NCBI GenBank assembly: GCA_002281775.1
Contig: NCGY01000001.1
Span: forward strand, 62,001-126,000
Length of the DNA stretch: 64,000 nt
Origin: Hydrogenophilales bacterium 16-64-46
Lineage (GTDB): Bacteria; Pseudomonadota; Gammaproteobacteria; Burkholderiales; Thiobacillaceae
Direction: 5' to 3'
The position numbers and the translations under genes are program-made. Below the pieces are notes generated by a model. That model saw only the letters and a program-made list of their open reading frames with translations, did no database searches and was not told the DNA's origin. Within the stretch, counting starts at the first letter, position 1; each line of letters opens with the position of its first letter. This document shows, in pieces, positions 46,834-56,142 of the stretch.

Positions 46834-49800
46834 ATGCGGGTCTGGATCGGTGTGTTGGGCATGTGTGCGGCGCTGGCCGCGCAGGCGGCGGGTGTCGAGG
46901 TGTTCAGCCCGCAGGGTACGGTCAAGGGCGTGCGCCAGGCTACCGCGCGCTTCGACGCGCCCATGGTCGCGCTGGGCGATCCACGGGCCGCCGCGCCGTT
47001 CATGATCGAATGCCCGGTCGCGGGCAGCGGCAAATGGCTGGACGAGCGCACCTGGGCCTACGATTTCGAGCGTGATCTGCCGGGCGCGACGCGCTGCGCC
47101 TTCACGTTGCGTGCCGGGATGAAAGACGCAGCGGGGCAGCCGCTCAAGCCAGAGATATTCAGCTTCAACACCGGCGGTCCGCAGGCTGTCGCCACACGGC
47201 CGTGGGACGGCTCCCGCATCGACGAGCGCCAGACCTTCCTGCTCGCCTTCGACGCGCGGGTGAAACCCGGCACGCTCGCGGCGCACGCTGCCTGCCGCGT
47301 GAGCGGACTGGCCGACCGTATCGACGTTGAAGTCTTGCAGGGCGCGCAACGCGACGCCGCGCTGGCGCCATTGAAAGCGAAGAACGATCCGCTGTTCCGC
47401 CGCCGCTTTGCGCCCAACGCCGACACGGTCGAGGTGCTGCGCTGCAAGCGGCCGCTGCCGAACGAAGCCGAGGTCAGCCTGGTGCTGGAAGCCGGTATCG
47501 AGGCGGGCAACGGGCTCGCCAGCAGCGAGCCGCAGACCTTCGATTACCGCGTGCGGTCGGCCTTCCGCCTGCGCGCGACCTGCGACAAGCTGAACGCACG
47601 CGCCGCGTGCAATCCGCTGACGAATATCCGCGTCGGCCTGGGGGGCGCAATCCGCCGCGACGACGCCGTGAAGATCCGCCTCGACGGAGCAGGCCGCAGC
47701 TGGCAGCCCGCCATTGAGGACGCCAGCCCCTGGGTCGATGCACTCGTCTTCAAGGGGCCGTTCCCGGAGAAGGCCGCGCTCACGCTGTCGGTGCCGGCCG
47801 GTCTCAAGGATGACGACGGCCGTGCGCTCGCCAACGCCGTGCAGTTTCCGCTCGCGATCCGCACCGATGCCTATCCGCCGCTGGCGAAATTCTCCAGCCA
47901 GTTCGGCGTGCTCGAAGCCGCCAACCCGGTGCTGCCGGTCACGCTGCGCAATCTGGAAACGGGGGCGGACGACCGAACGCTCACGCTGCCCGGCAAACTC
48001 GCCGCCGTGCGCGAAGGCGACGACGCGATGGTCATCGGCTGGCTGAAGTATCTGCAAAGCGTGCGCTATGGCCGCAGCGTGCCAAACGTCAATCCGAAGA
48101 AAGCGCCCACGCGACAGGCGGCGAACAGCTTTTCAGTGCTGGAAAACGTCGCGTCGGCTGGCGAGTTTGCTGTGCCCAAGCCCGGTGGCGGCAAGGCTTT
48201 CGAGGTCGTCGGCATTCCCCTGTCCGGGCCCGGTTTCTACGTCGTCGAACTGGCCAGCCCGCGCCTCGGCGCAGCTTATCTGGACGGCAAATCGGCGTTT
48301 TACACGCACACCGCCGCGCTGGTCACCAATCTCGTCGCGCACACCAAGATCGGCCGCGAATCCTCGCTGGTGTGGGTGACCGCGCTTGATACCGGCCTGC
48401 CGGTGGCGGGTGCGCAGGTCACGGTCAGTTCGTGTGCAGGCAAACCGGTCTGGACCGGTACGTCCGACACGCAGGGCCGTGCGCGCATCGCCAAAAGCCT
48501 CGGCACTGCGCCGTCGTGCAAACACTGGCCGGGTGGCTGGTTGGTGTCCGCGCGCGTCGAGCGGGATCGTACTTTCACCCTCACCTCGTGGAACGACGGC
48601 ATCGAGCCCTGGCGCTTTGCCCTGCCATCCGCCGAAACCTGGGCCCCCGACATCGCCCACAGTGTGCTCGACCGCAGCCTCCTGCGTGCCGGCGACACGC
48701 TGGCGATGAAACATTTCGTGCGCACCCGTACCGGCAGCGGGTTTGCTATACCGGGCGCGAAAGCGCTGCCGGACAAGCTGACGCTCACCCATGTTGGCAG
48801 CGGCCAGGCGATCACGCTGCCGGTGAAGTTCGACGCGCGGGGCACGGCCGACACGCAGTGGGCGATTCCGCGTGAAGCCAGACTCGGTGCCTACGACATC
48901 ACCCTCGTGCGCGGCCAGCGGAGCTGGTCGTCCGGCCAGTTCACCGTGTCCGCCTTCCGTCTGCCGACGATGCGGGCGCAGATTGGATTACCCAAGGCGA
49001 AGCTCGTCCGTGCCAAGCGCGCCGAAGTCGACGTCGGCGTGCAGTACCTGTCCGGCGGCGGCGCGAGCCATCTCCCGGTCAAGCTGCGCAGTCTGGTCGA
49101 GCCCTTGCACTACACGCATCCGGATTTTCCTGACACGTCATTCGCCAACGGCAACGTTATCGAAGGCATCCAGCGTGACGAGGACGTGTATGAGAACTTC
49201 GACGAATTCGAGGACGGGGCCGACCCGCTGGCCGACACCACACCGGCCGGCCTCGCCCGCACCCAGTCCGCCACGCTCGACCAGGCCGGCGCGGCGCGGC
49301 TCAGCGTTGCCGGCCTGCCGCAGCAGGACACGCTCGCCACCCTGCGGCTGGAACTCGACTACGCCGACGCCAACGGCGTGACCCAGACCGCCTCGCAGCG
49401 CACCACGCTGTGGCCCGGCACGCGCATCCCCGGCATACGCGTGCGCGACTGGAATGCGCGCGACGCTCTGCGCTACACCCTGGTGGTGATCGACGCCGAC
49501 GGCCGCATTGTTCCGAATGCGCGGGTTGAATCCGACATTTATGCCGAGCGCACCTACAGCCACCGCAAGCGTCTGGTCGGCGGCTTCTATGCCTACGAGA
49601 ACGTGCGCGAGATCAAGCGCGTGGCCGCAGGCTGCGTAGGCGAAACCAATGCACGCGGCGAACTCGCCTGCGCCCTCAAGCCGCCGGCGCGCGGTAGCCT
49701 CATCGTGCGGGCCAAAGCCGTCGATGCAGCGGGCAATGCGGTGTATGCGCGGCGCGACCTGTGGGTGCCCGGCAGCGACGAGGCCTGGTTCGCCGGCAGC

Positions 49801-52446
49801 GATTCCGACCGCATGGACGTGCTGCCCGAGCAGCCTAAATACGAACCCGGCCAGGTCGCCGAATTACAGGTGAAGCTGCCGTTCCGCAGCGCCACCGCGC
49901 TCGTCACCGTGGAACGCGAAGGCGTGCTCGACAGCTACGTCGTGCCTCTGTCTGCATCGAATGCCACCGTGCGCCTGCCGATCAAGTCGACCTACGCGCC
50001 GAACGTGGCGGTGTCGGTGATGGCGGTACGCGGCCGCGTCGGCGAGCCCGCGCCGACCGCGCTGGTCGACCTGGGCAAGCCGGCGTACAAGCTCGGCGTG
50101 ACATCGTTGCGCGTCGGCGAGCGCGGCTTTGCGTTGAAGGTGGACGTGAAGACGCCGCAGACCGTCTACAAGGTGCGCGACACGGTTCCGGTGGCCATCC
50201 AGGTGGCGCGTGCCGACGGCGGCAAGCTGCCCGCTGGCGCCGAAGTCGCGGTGGCGGCGGTCGACGAGGCCCTGCTCGAACTCGCGCCGAATCCGAGCTG
50301 GAAACTGCTGGCCGCGATGATGGCGACGCGCCCCTGGGAAGTGGAGACCGCCACCGCGCAGATGCAGGTGGTGGGCAAGCGTCACTTCGGCCGCAAGAGT
50401 CTGCCGCCGGGCGGTGGCGGCGGCAAGCTGCCGACGCGGGAACTGTTCGATACGCGCGTGCTGTGGCAGGCCCGCGTCAAGCTGGATGCCAGCGGCCGCG
50501 CCCAGCTCAGGGTGCCGCTCAACGACAGCCTCACCCGCTTCCGCATCGTCGCTGTGGCCAACGCCGGAACCGGCTACTTCGGCGACGGGGCGGCCAGCGT
50601 GCAGACCCGGCAGGATGTGATGCTGCTGGCAGGGCTGCCGCCGGTGGTGCGCGAGGGCGATGGGTTCACGGCGGGATTCACCGTGCGCAACGGCAGCGAA
50701 AAGCCGCAGACCGTCACGCTCTCGCCGACCCTCAAGGCCGGCGACACCCGACTCGACGTGCCGTCCAGAACCGTGGCGCTGGCCCCCGGCGAAGCAAAAA
50801 CGGTGAACTGGCCGGTGACCGTGCCAGCGGGCGCAAGCACGCTGGCCTGGCAGGTCGACGCCGCCGCCGGCGAGGCACGCGACAGCCTGAAAGTGACACA
50901 GACCGTGCTGCCCGCCGTGCCGGTGCGCGCCCTGCAGGCAAGCCTGTTCCAGCTCGACGGCAGCCACGTCGTGAAAGTCGAGCGGCCGGCCGATGCGCTG
51001 GCCGGGCAGGGCGGCCTCACGGTCGACGCCTCGCCGCGTCTGGCCGGCAACCTGTCTGCCATGCGCGACTACATGCGCAGCTATCCCTACACCTGCATGG
51101 AACAGCGCGCGTCGCGCGCGCTGGCGCTGGACGACGCCGCGCTGTGGACGGACGCGATGAGCCGCCTGCCCATGCACCTCGACGCCAACGGCCTGGTGCG
51201 CTACTTCCCGAGCGAGAGCCTGCCCGGCGACACCGCGCTCACCGCCTACCTGCTCGCCAGCGCGCACGCCGCGCGCCGCGAACTGCCACAGGACGCGAAG
51301 CAGGCGATGCTCGAAGGCCTCAAGGCCTACGTCGCCGGTCGGCTGCGTGATGCCGGCATCGGCTTTGCCGACGGCAGCGTGCGCAAGCTGGGCGCGATCG
51401 AGGCGCTGGCGCGCTACGGCGAAGCCACGCCCGACATGCTCGACGCACTGCCGCTCACGCCGAACCAGTGGCCGAGCTCCGCGCTCATCGACTACGTCTC
51501 CATCCTGCAGCGGCTCGCCAGCGTGCCCGCGCGCGAGGCCAAGCGCAAAGAGGCGGTGGGCATTCTGCGCGCGCGCATGGACCTGCGCGGCACCACGCTC
51601 AACTGGTCGACCGCCGCGCGCGACGGCTTGTGGTGGCTGATGGTGTCGCCCGACCTCAACACCGCGCGTGCGCTCGAGGTGCTGCTCGCCGAGCCCGCGT
51701 TGCAGGCCGACATCCCGCGTCTGGCGCGCGGCCTGATGGCGCGGCAGAAGCAGGGTCGCTGGGACCTCACCACAGCCAACGCCTGGGCGAAGATCGCGCT
51801 CGACCGCTTTGCCGCGCAGTTCGAACAGGAATCGGTGAGCGGGCAGACGCGCGTCGAACTGGCCGGCAGCACCCGCAGTATCGATTGGACGAAACCCGCG
51901 CCGGTGGCGTTGCCCTGGCCGGCTGCCGCCGAGACGCTGAAACTGAGCCAGATCGGCAGCGGCAAGCCCTGGATCACCGTCACCAGCCGCGCGGCCGTGC
52001 CGCTGAAAGCGCCGCTTGCTTCGGGTTACCGCGTCACCCAGCGCATCGAGGCGCTCGAACAGGCGGTGCCCGGCAAATGGTCGCGCGGCGACCTCGCGCG
52101 CGTGCGCATCAGCGTCGACGCGCAGGCCGACATGAGCTGGGTGGTCGTCGATGCGCCGGTGCCGGCGGGCGCGACGCTGCTCGGCGGCGGCCTGCAGACC
52201 GAATCCGCGCTGGCCGATCGCGGCAGCCGCGCCAGCGGCAACGCCTGGCTGGCCTTCGAGGACCGTCCCTTCGACCGTTACCGCGCCTACTACGCCTGGG
52301 TGCCCAAGGGCCGCTTCACGCTCGACTACACCGTGCGCCTCAATACGCCCGGCCACTTCAAGCTGCCGCCGCTGCGCGTCGAGGCCATGTACCAGCCCGA
52401 GCAGTTCGGCGAGCTGCCACAAGCAGACTGGGTTGTGATGCCGTGA
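46834..52446 (+). CDS. Bacterial alpha-2-macroglobulin (YfhM-like)
   Basis: 1870-aa periplasmic protease trap. Start at 46834 after a GGGGGG stretch, with a cleavable signal peptide (RVWIGVLGMCAALAAQA) and no lipobox, so apparently not a lipoprotein, unlike E. coli YfhM. It has the multi-domain MG/bait/thioester layout, and the thioester motif C-M-E-Q sits at 1421-1424 in PYTCMEQRAS. Bacterial members are thought to trap proteases that reach the periplasm through damaged walls; the next gene is the usual partner pbpC. Confidence 0.93.
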   Translation: MRVWIGVLGMCAALAAQAAGVEVFSPQGTVKGVRQATARFDAPMVALGDPRAAAPFMIECPVAGSGKWLDERTWAYDFERDLPGATRCAFTLRAGMKDAAGQPLKPEIFSFNTGGPQAVATRPWDGSRIDERQTFLLAFDARVKPGTLAAHAACRVSGLADRIDVEVLQGAQRDAALAPLKAKNDPLFRRRFAPNADTVEVLRCKRPLPNEAEVSLVLEAGIEAGNGLASSEPQTFDYRVRSAFRLRATCDKLNARAACNPLTNIRVGLGGAIRRDDAVKIRLDGAGRSWQPAIEDASPWVDALVFKGPFPEKAALTLSVPAGLKDDDGRALANAVQFPLAIRTDAYPPLAKFSSQFGVLEAANPVLPVTLRNLETGADDRTLTLPGKLAAVREGDDAMVIGWLKYLQSVRYGRSVPNVNPKKAPTRQAANSFSVLENVASAGEFAVPKPGGGKAFEVVGIPLSGPGFYVVELASPRLGAAYLDGKSAFYTHTAALVTNLVAHTKIGRESSLVWVTALDTGLPVAGAQVTVSSCAGKPVWTGTSDTQGRARIAKSLGTAPSCKHWPGGWLVSARVERDRTFTLTSWNDGIEPWRFALPSAETWAPDIAHSVLDRSLLRAGDTLAMKHFVRTRTGSGFAIPGAKALPDKLTLTHVGSGQAITLPVKFDARGTADTQWAIPREARLGAYDITLVRGQRSWSSGQFTVSAFRLPTMRAQIGLPKAKLVRAKRAEVDVGVQYLSGGGASHLPVKLRSLVEPLHYTHPDFPDTSFANGNVIEGIQRDEDVYENFDEFEDGADPLADTTPAGLARTQSATLDQAGAARLSVAGLPQQDTLATLRLELDYADANGVTQTASQRTTLWPGTRIPGIRVRDWNARDALRYTLVVIDADGRIVPNARVESDIYAERTYSHRKRLVGGFYAYENVREIKRVAAGCVGETNARGELACALKPPARGSLIVRAKAVDAAGNAVYARRDLWVPGSDEAWFAGSDSDRMDVLPEQPKYEPGQVAELQVKLPFRSATALVTVEREGVLDSYVVPLSASNATVRLPIKSTYAPNVAVSVMAVRGRVGEPAPTALVDLGKPAYKLGVTSLRVGERGFALKVDVKTPQTVYKVRDTVPVAIQVARADGGKLPAGAEVAVAAVDEALLELAPNPSWKLLAAMMATRPWEVETATAQMQVVGKRHFGRKSLPPGGGGGKLPTRELFDTRVLWQARVKLDASGRAQLRVPLNDSLTRFRIVAVANAGTGYFGDGAASVQTRQDVMLLAGLPPVVREGDGFTAGFTVRNGSEKPQTVTLSPTLKAGDTRLDVPSRTVALAPGEAKTVNWPVTVPAGASTLAWQVDAAAGEARDSLKVTQTVLPAVPVRALQASLFQLDGSHVVKVERPADALAGQGGLTVDASPRLAGNLSAMRDYMRSYPYTCMEQRASRALALDDAALWTDAMSRLPMHLDANGLVRYFPSESLPGDTALTAYLLASAHAARRELPQDAKQAMLEGLKAYVAGRLRDAGIGFADGSVRKLGAIEALARYGEATPDMLDALPLTPNQWPSSALIDYVSILQRLASVPAREAKRKEAVGILRARMDLRGTTLNWSTAARDGLWWLMVSPDLNTARALEVLLAEPALQADIPRLARGLMARQKQGRWDLTTANAWAKIALDRFAAQFEQESVSGQTRVELAGSTRSIDWTKPAPVALPWPAAAETLKLSQIGSGKPWITVTSRAAVPLKAPLASGYRVTQRIEALEQAVPGKWSRGDLARVRISVDAQADMSWVVVDAPVPAGATLLGGGLQTESALADRGSRASGNAWLAFEDRPFDRYRAYYAWVPKGRFTLDYTVRLNTPGHFKLPPLRVEAMYQPEQFGELPQADWVVMP

Positions 52447-52507
52447 GATGGCCGGGTTTTTCGTGGCCCACGGTTTTCTTGAGGCTGCGTGCTTGCGAGC
52501 GCGAGGC

Positions 52508-52582
52508 CGTAGGTCGGCAACACTTTGCCGACATCCACGCATCCAGCAGAGGCGTGCGGCGGGAAAGTGTTGCCGACCTACG
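52508..52582 (+). repeat. REP-like inverted repeat between alpha-2-macroglobulin gene and pbpC
   Basis: 19-bp perfect inverted repeat (52508-52526 and 52564-52582) around a 37-nt spacer. The left arm also contains a smaller perfect hairpin (TCGGCAA/TTGCCGA, 52514-52531). Sequences of the GTAGGTCGG...CCGACCTAC type recur as REP elements in many proteobacterial genomes. Forms a strong hairpin in RNA and may stabilise or attenuate the mRNA between the two genes. Confidence 0.75.
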
Positions 52583-52609
52583 ATGATCCGGCCTGCCTGA
52601 CAGAAGGGT

Positions 52610-54724
52610 GTGCACTTGTATCTACTGAGTGCGGGAAAACGCCCCAGCCTGAAGTGGCTCACCGCAGTCGGCTTCTGCCTGGCTCTGGCCGGCTGCGGCG
52701 ATGCGCTGGATCTCGCGGCGATCCAGCGCGCGCATCCGCCCTCGTCCGCCTGGCTACTCGACCGCCACGGCGAGGTGATGCAGGAAGTGCGCGTCGATTT
52801 CCGCGTGCGGCGTGGCGCGTGGCAGCCGCTTGCCGCGATCTCGCCCGTGTTGCCGGAAGCGGTGATTCGTTTCGAGGACAAGCGTTTCCAAGAACACGGC
52901 GGCGTCGATCTCGCCGCACTGGGGCATGCCGCGTGGCAGAACCTCATCGGCGAGAAGCGGCGCGGCGCGAGCACGCTGACGATGCAGCTCGCAGGCTTTC
53001 TCGAACCCGAACTGGCCTCGGGCGCGCACAAGACCGTGTGGGGAAAATTTCGCCAGATGCTCGCGGCGTGGCGGCTGGAGCGCACGCTCGACAAGGCGCA
53101 GATTCTGGAGGCCTATCTCAACCTTGCGCCGTTTCGCGGCGAGGCGCGCGGCGTGGCGGCGGCGTCTGCCATGCTGTTCGGCAAGGGGGCGTCGGCGCTG
53201 TCGCGCGACGAAGCCCTGTTGCTGGCTGCGCTGCTGCCTGCGCCGCAGGCGGGTACCGAAGCAGTGGCTGCGCGTGCTTGTCGGGGTACGCAGTTGGCGG
53301 CGGCTGACTGCGCGCGCCTTACACACATGGCACAGGCTGCATTTGCCGGGCAATTCGCCCATACCCGCATGATCGATGATGCGCCGCATCTCGCCGCGCG
53401 CCTCGCGCTAAAGCCCGGCGATCGCGTGCGCACCACGCTTGACGCGGGCGTGCAGCGGCGCGTGCAGGCCGCGCTTGCTTCGCAGCTTGCGACGCTGGAA
53501 GCCGAAGACGTGGAAGACGGTGCGGTGCTGGTGCTCGACAACGTCAGCGGCGACGTGCTCGCCTACGTCGGCAGCCGGCGCGGCGCGCGCCAGCACTTCG
53601 TCGACGGCGTGCGTGCGCCGCGCCAGGCCGGCTCCACGCTCAAACCCTTTCTCTACGCGCTGGCCCTCGAACAGGGTGTGCTCACGGCGGCGTCGCAACT
53701 CGACGACAGCGCCGTTGCCATCACCACACCGTCCGGGCAATACGTGCCGCAGAACTACGACCGCCGCTTTCGCGGGCGCGTCTCCGTGCGCACCGCGCTG
53801 GCGGGCAGCCTGAATGTGCCGGCGGTGCGAACGCTGCTGTTGCTGGGGCTCGATCCCTTTCACGACCGGTTGCGCACGCTCGGCCTCCCGCTCGCGCAGG
53901 AAGCCGATTTCTACGGCTACGCGCTGGCGCTGGGGGCGTCCGAAGTCGATCTGTGGTCGCTGACCAACGCCTATCGCACACTGGCCAACGGCGGGCTTGC
54001 CGGCGGCGCGCAGGTGCTGCCGCAGCCGGCGTCTGCGGGTGCGCGTGTCATCGATCCGGCTGCGGCCTTCGTTGTTTCCGACATCCTCGCCGACCGCGCC
54101 GCGCGCAGCGTCACTTTCGGCCTGGAAAACCCGCTCGCCACGCCCTTCTGGAGTGCAGTCAAAACCGGCACCAGCAAGGACATGCGCGACAACTGGTGCG
54201 TGGGCTATTCGCGCCGGGTCACGGTCGGGGTGTGGGTGGGCAATTTCGACGGCCGGCCGATGCGGGGTGTGTCCGGGGTGACAGGTGCCGCGCCGGTGTG
54301 GCTGGACGTGATGCAGATGCTGCCGCCGGCCGGGGCCGGTTCGCCTGCCCCGCCTTCTGGCCTGGCGCGTCAGCAGGGGGAATGGCTGGCAGCGGGCACG
54401 TCCTTGGCCCGCAGCGCTGAACTGCCGCCCGCGTCGCGTATTGTCTACCCGGGCGACGGGGCCATCCTCGCGCTCGACCCGGACATTCCGCCTGCGATGC
54501 AGCGGGTGTATCTCGAAGCGACGGGGGCGCATGACGCCACGTTTTTCATCGATGGGCAGCGGCTCGGGAACCCGCTGCACAGCGTCCCCTGGAAGCCTGT
54601 TTCAGGCTCGCATGTCCTGGAGTTGCGCAGGGATCAGGACGGCCGTTTGCTCGACAGCGTACGTTTCCAGATACGGGGAAAGCTGGGGACAGGCTTGCCG
54701 GCCGCGCCGGCTGCCGGCGGCTGA
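52610..54724 (+). CDS. pbpC: Penicillin-binding protein 1C
   Basis: 704-aa bifunctional glycosyltransferase/transpeptidase. N-terminal segment WLTAVGFCLALAGCGD (17-31); GT51 domain with the catalytic Glu in IRFEDKRFQEHGGVD and RGASTLTMQLAG; transpeptidase with STLK (nucleophile Ser in AGSTLKPF) and KTGTS; C-terminal BiPBP domain. The alpha-2-macroglobulin/PbpC pairing is conserved in many bacteria. The N-terminus contains LAGC (C29), a possible lipobox instead of the usual simple membrane anchor. Start GTG at 52610 is the best available but has a weak ribosome site. Confidence 0.93.
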   Translation: MHLYLLSAGKRPSLKWLTAVGFCLALAGCGDALDLAAIQRAHPPSSAWLLDRHGEVMQEVRVDFRVRRGAWQPLAAISPVLPEAVIRFEDKRFQEHGGVDLAALGHAAWQNLIGEKRRGASTLTMQLAGFLEPELASGAHKTVWGKFRQMLAAWRLERTLDKAQILEAYLNLAPFRGEARGVAAASAMLFGKGASALSRDEALLLAALLPAPQAGTEAVAARACRGTQLAAADCARLTHMAQAAFAGQFAHTRMIDDAPHLAARLALKPGDRVRTTLDAGVQRRVQAALASQLATLEAEDVEDGAVLVLDNVSGDVLAYVGSRRGARQHFVDGVRAPRQAGSTLKPFLYALALEQGVLTAASQLDDSAVAITTPSGQYVPQNYDRRFRGRVSVRTALAGSLNVPAVRTLLLLGLDPFHDRLRTLGLPLAQEADFYGYALALGASEVDLWSLTNAYRTLANGGLAGGAQVLPQPASAGARVIDPAAAFVVSDILADRAARSVTFGLENPLATPFWSAVKTGTSKDMRDNWCVGYSRRVTVGVWVGNFDGRPMRGVSGVTGAAPVWLDVMQMLPPAGAGSPAPPSGLARQQGEWLAAGTSLARSAELPPASRIVYPGDGAILALDPDIPPAMQRVYLEATGAHDATFFIDGQRLGNPLHSVPWKPVSGSHVLELRRDQDGRLLDSVRFQIRGKLGTGLPAAPAAGG

Positions 54725-54727
54725 GGC

Positions 54728-55075
54728 TCAATCATCATGGCCGTGGCGGCGGTGGTCGCGGCGATGGTCGCGGCGGTCGTAGCGGTGGTCATGCCGGTCA
54801 TTCCAGCCGTGATGGCGCGAGTGATAGACATGCGTGACATGGCGGGGCGGCAATACGATCACCGGGCCGGGGTGCTGGTAGCTGTGTGTCCAGTAACGGT
54901 GCCCACTGCTTTCGTACAGGATGCGGAAGCCATCGTGGTGGCGATTACCGAACGAGATGACGAAATTGGGTTCGACCGAAATCACGCGGCCATGACGATA
55001 GCCAGGGTCGTAGTCAGCCAGGGCGCTGCCGGAAGCGGCCAACAGGCCGGCTGCAAGGATGAGGGTGCGTAACAT
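54728..55075 (-). CDS. Secreted His/Asp/Arg-rich small protein
   Basis: 115-aa protein, not recognised. ATG at 55075 with AAGGAG about 7 nt upstream; signal peptide LRTLILAAGLLAASGSALA. The mature part has FVISFGNRHHDGFRILYESSG and a tail alternating His, Arg and Asp (HRYDRRDHRRDHRRHGHDD) with over a dozen histidines in the last 45 residues, suggesting metal binding or a polyion tail. Same strand as the two following small secreted-protein genes upstream. Confidence 0.75.
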   Translation of the reverse strand: MLRTLILAAGLLAASGSALADYDPGYRHGRVISVEPNFVISFGNRHHDGFRILYESSGHRYWTHSYQHPGPVIVLPPRHVTHVYHSRHHGWNDRHDHRYDRRDHRRDHRRHGHDD

Positions 55076-55098
55076 GGCATTCTCCTTTCGGGCTTCGC

Positions 55099-55677
55099 TT
55101 AATCGTTCCAGTCGTTGCGGCTGTTCTTCCAGCCGCCCTGCGTATCGGCAACCGTGAAGCTCACGTTCAGCGCAAGCCATTTGCCGGGGTCGTAAGGCAG
55201 ACGGGTGCTGTATTCGCGGCCTTCGTAGCGATAGCGGACGTCATAGCCCGAGACGACCTGGCGGTAGTTGTCGTGCACCTGGCAGCGCTCGACCTGGCGC
55301 GGACGCGATTCGTAATAGCGGTCGCCGTCCTTCCAGCGGTCACCGACCACGGCACCGGTGGCGGCCCCGACGGCGGCAGCGGCGACCTTGCCGTTGCCCT
55401 TGCCGACGGTTGAGCCAATCAATCCGCCGGCGATGGCACCGAGGATGGCCCCGCCGGTGTTGTTGCCGTCGCGCACCGTGGTGCGTTCGTAGCCGACGGT
55501 TTCGGTCCAGCATTCGCGGCGCGGCTCGTTGATGGTGTCGTAGATCGGCGTGCTCGACAGCACGCGGGCCTGGGCGACGAAACCGTCGCTGTCGCCGCGG
55601 TGGCCTGCGTGTGCGCTGCCGGCGGCCATCAGGCCGGCGATCAGGGCGGCAGTCAGTTTGTGGGTGCGTGCGTTCAT
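55099..55677 (-). CDS. Glycine-zipper 2TM-domain secreted protein
   Basis: 192-aa protein with a signal peptide (KLTAALIAGLMAAGSAHA) and a glycine-zipper core GGAILGAIAGGLIGSTVGKG followed by AAAAVGAATGAVVGD. The family (Rick_17kDa/YMGG-like) is found in envelope proteins. The remainder contains CWTETVGYER and VERCQVHDNYRQ with two cysteines that could form a disulfide. No known enzymatic role. Between two other small secreted-protein genes. Confidence 0.85.
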   Translation of the reverse strand: MNARTHKLTAALIAGLMAAGSAHAGHRGDSDGFVAQARVLSSTPIYDTINEPRRECWTETVGYERTTVRDGNNTGGAILGAIAGGLIGSTVGKGNGKVAAAAVGAATGAVVGDRWKDGDRYYESRPRQVERCQVHDNYRQVVSGYDVRYRYEGREYSTRLPYDPGKWLALNVSFTVADTQGGWKNSRNDWND

Positions 55678-55703
55678 GTTTACTCTCCAGGGTTGGGGGC
55701 GAT

Positions 55704-55985
55704 TCAGCGGCGACGCTTGCGATCGTCATCATCGTCACGGTCGTCGCGTTTCTGCTTGCGGCGTTCGTAGCCGGTGCCGTAGTCGTCGCTCTCGTCGTCG
55801 TCGCGCGTCAGGCTGCGGCGGTCGTCGTAACGCTCGTCGCGGCGAACGTCGCGCTCGTCGGAACGGTCCTTCTTTGCCAGGATGATCAGGCCGTCGAGAA
55901 TGTCGGGCGCGGCCTGGACCGGGGCGGCGAGCGCCAGGGTAAGGGCTGCGATTCCGAACATGCCGTAGGTGCGTGCGTTCATCAT
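55704..55985 (-). CDS. Secreted low-complexity Asp/Arg/Lys-rich protein
   Basis: 93-aa protein. ATG at 55985 with GGAG about 6 nt upstream (a second ATG follows directly). Signal peptide RTYGMFGIAALTLALAAPVQA. The mature portion starts APDILDGLIILAK and then becomes almost wholly Asp/Arg/Glu/Lys with a run of RDDRDDDDDRKRRR at the end. I do not recognise it. Divergent from the two-component system, whose start is about 160 nt away. Confidence 0.7.
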   Translation of the reverse strand: MMNARTYGMFGIAALTLALAAPVQAAPDILDGLIILAKKDRSDERDVRRDERYDDRRSLTRDDDESDDYGTGYERRKQKRDDRDDDDDRKRRR

Positions 55986-56142
55986 GGTCTCCGTTTCGGT
56001 GGTCGCGTTGTTCGCTTCCACGCTTTGCAGTGTGGGTGAGGAAAGTAAGCGCGGTGTTTCACGCAAGGGGGATTTTGTAACACTGTGTAACAGCCTGGCC
56101 AGCCCCGGATCACTGCGGCAGCGTGCTGCTATATTTGCCCGC

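Noticed and set aside
46000..48057. 685-codon minus-strand ORF
   Set aside because: Antisense to fpr and the alpha-2-macroglobulin N-terminus.
49864..53094. 1076-codon minus-strand ORF
   Set aside because: Antisense to alpha-2-macroglobulin and pbpC; only composition-driven openness in GC-rich DNA.
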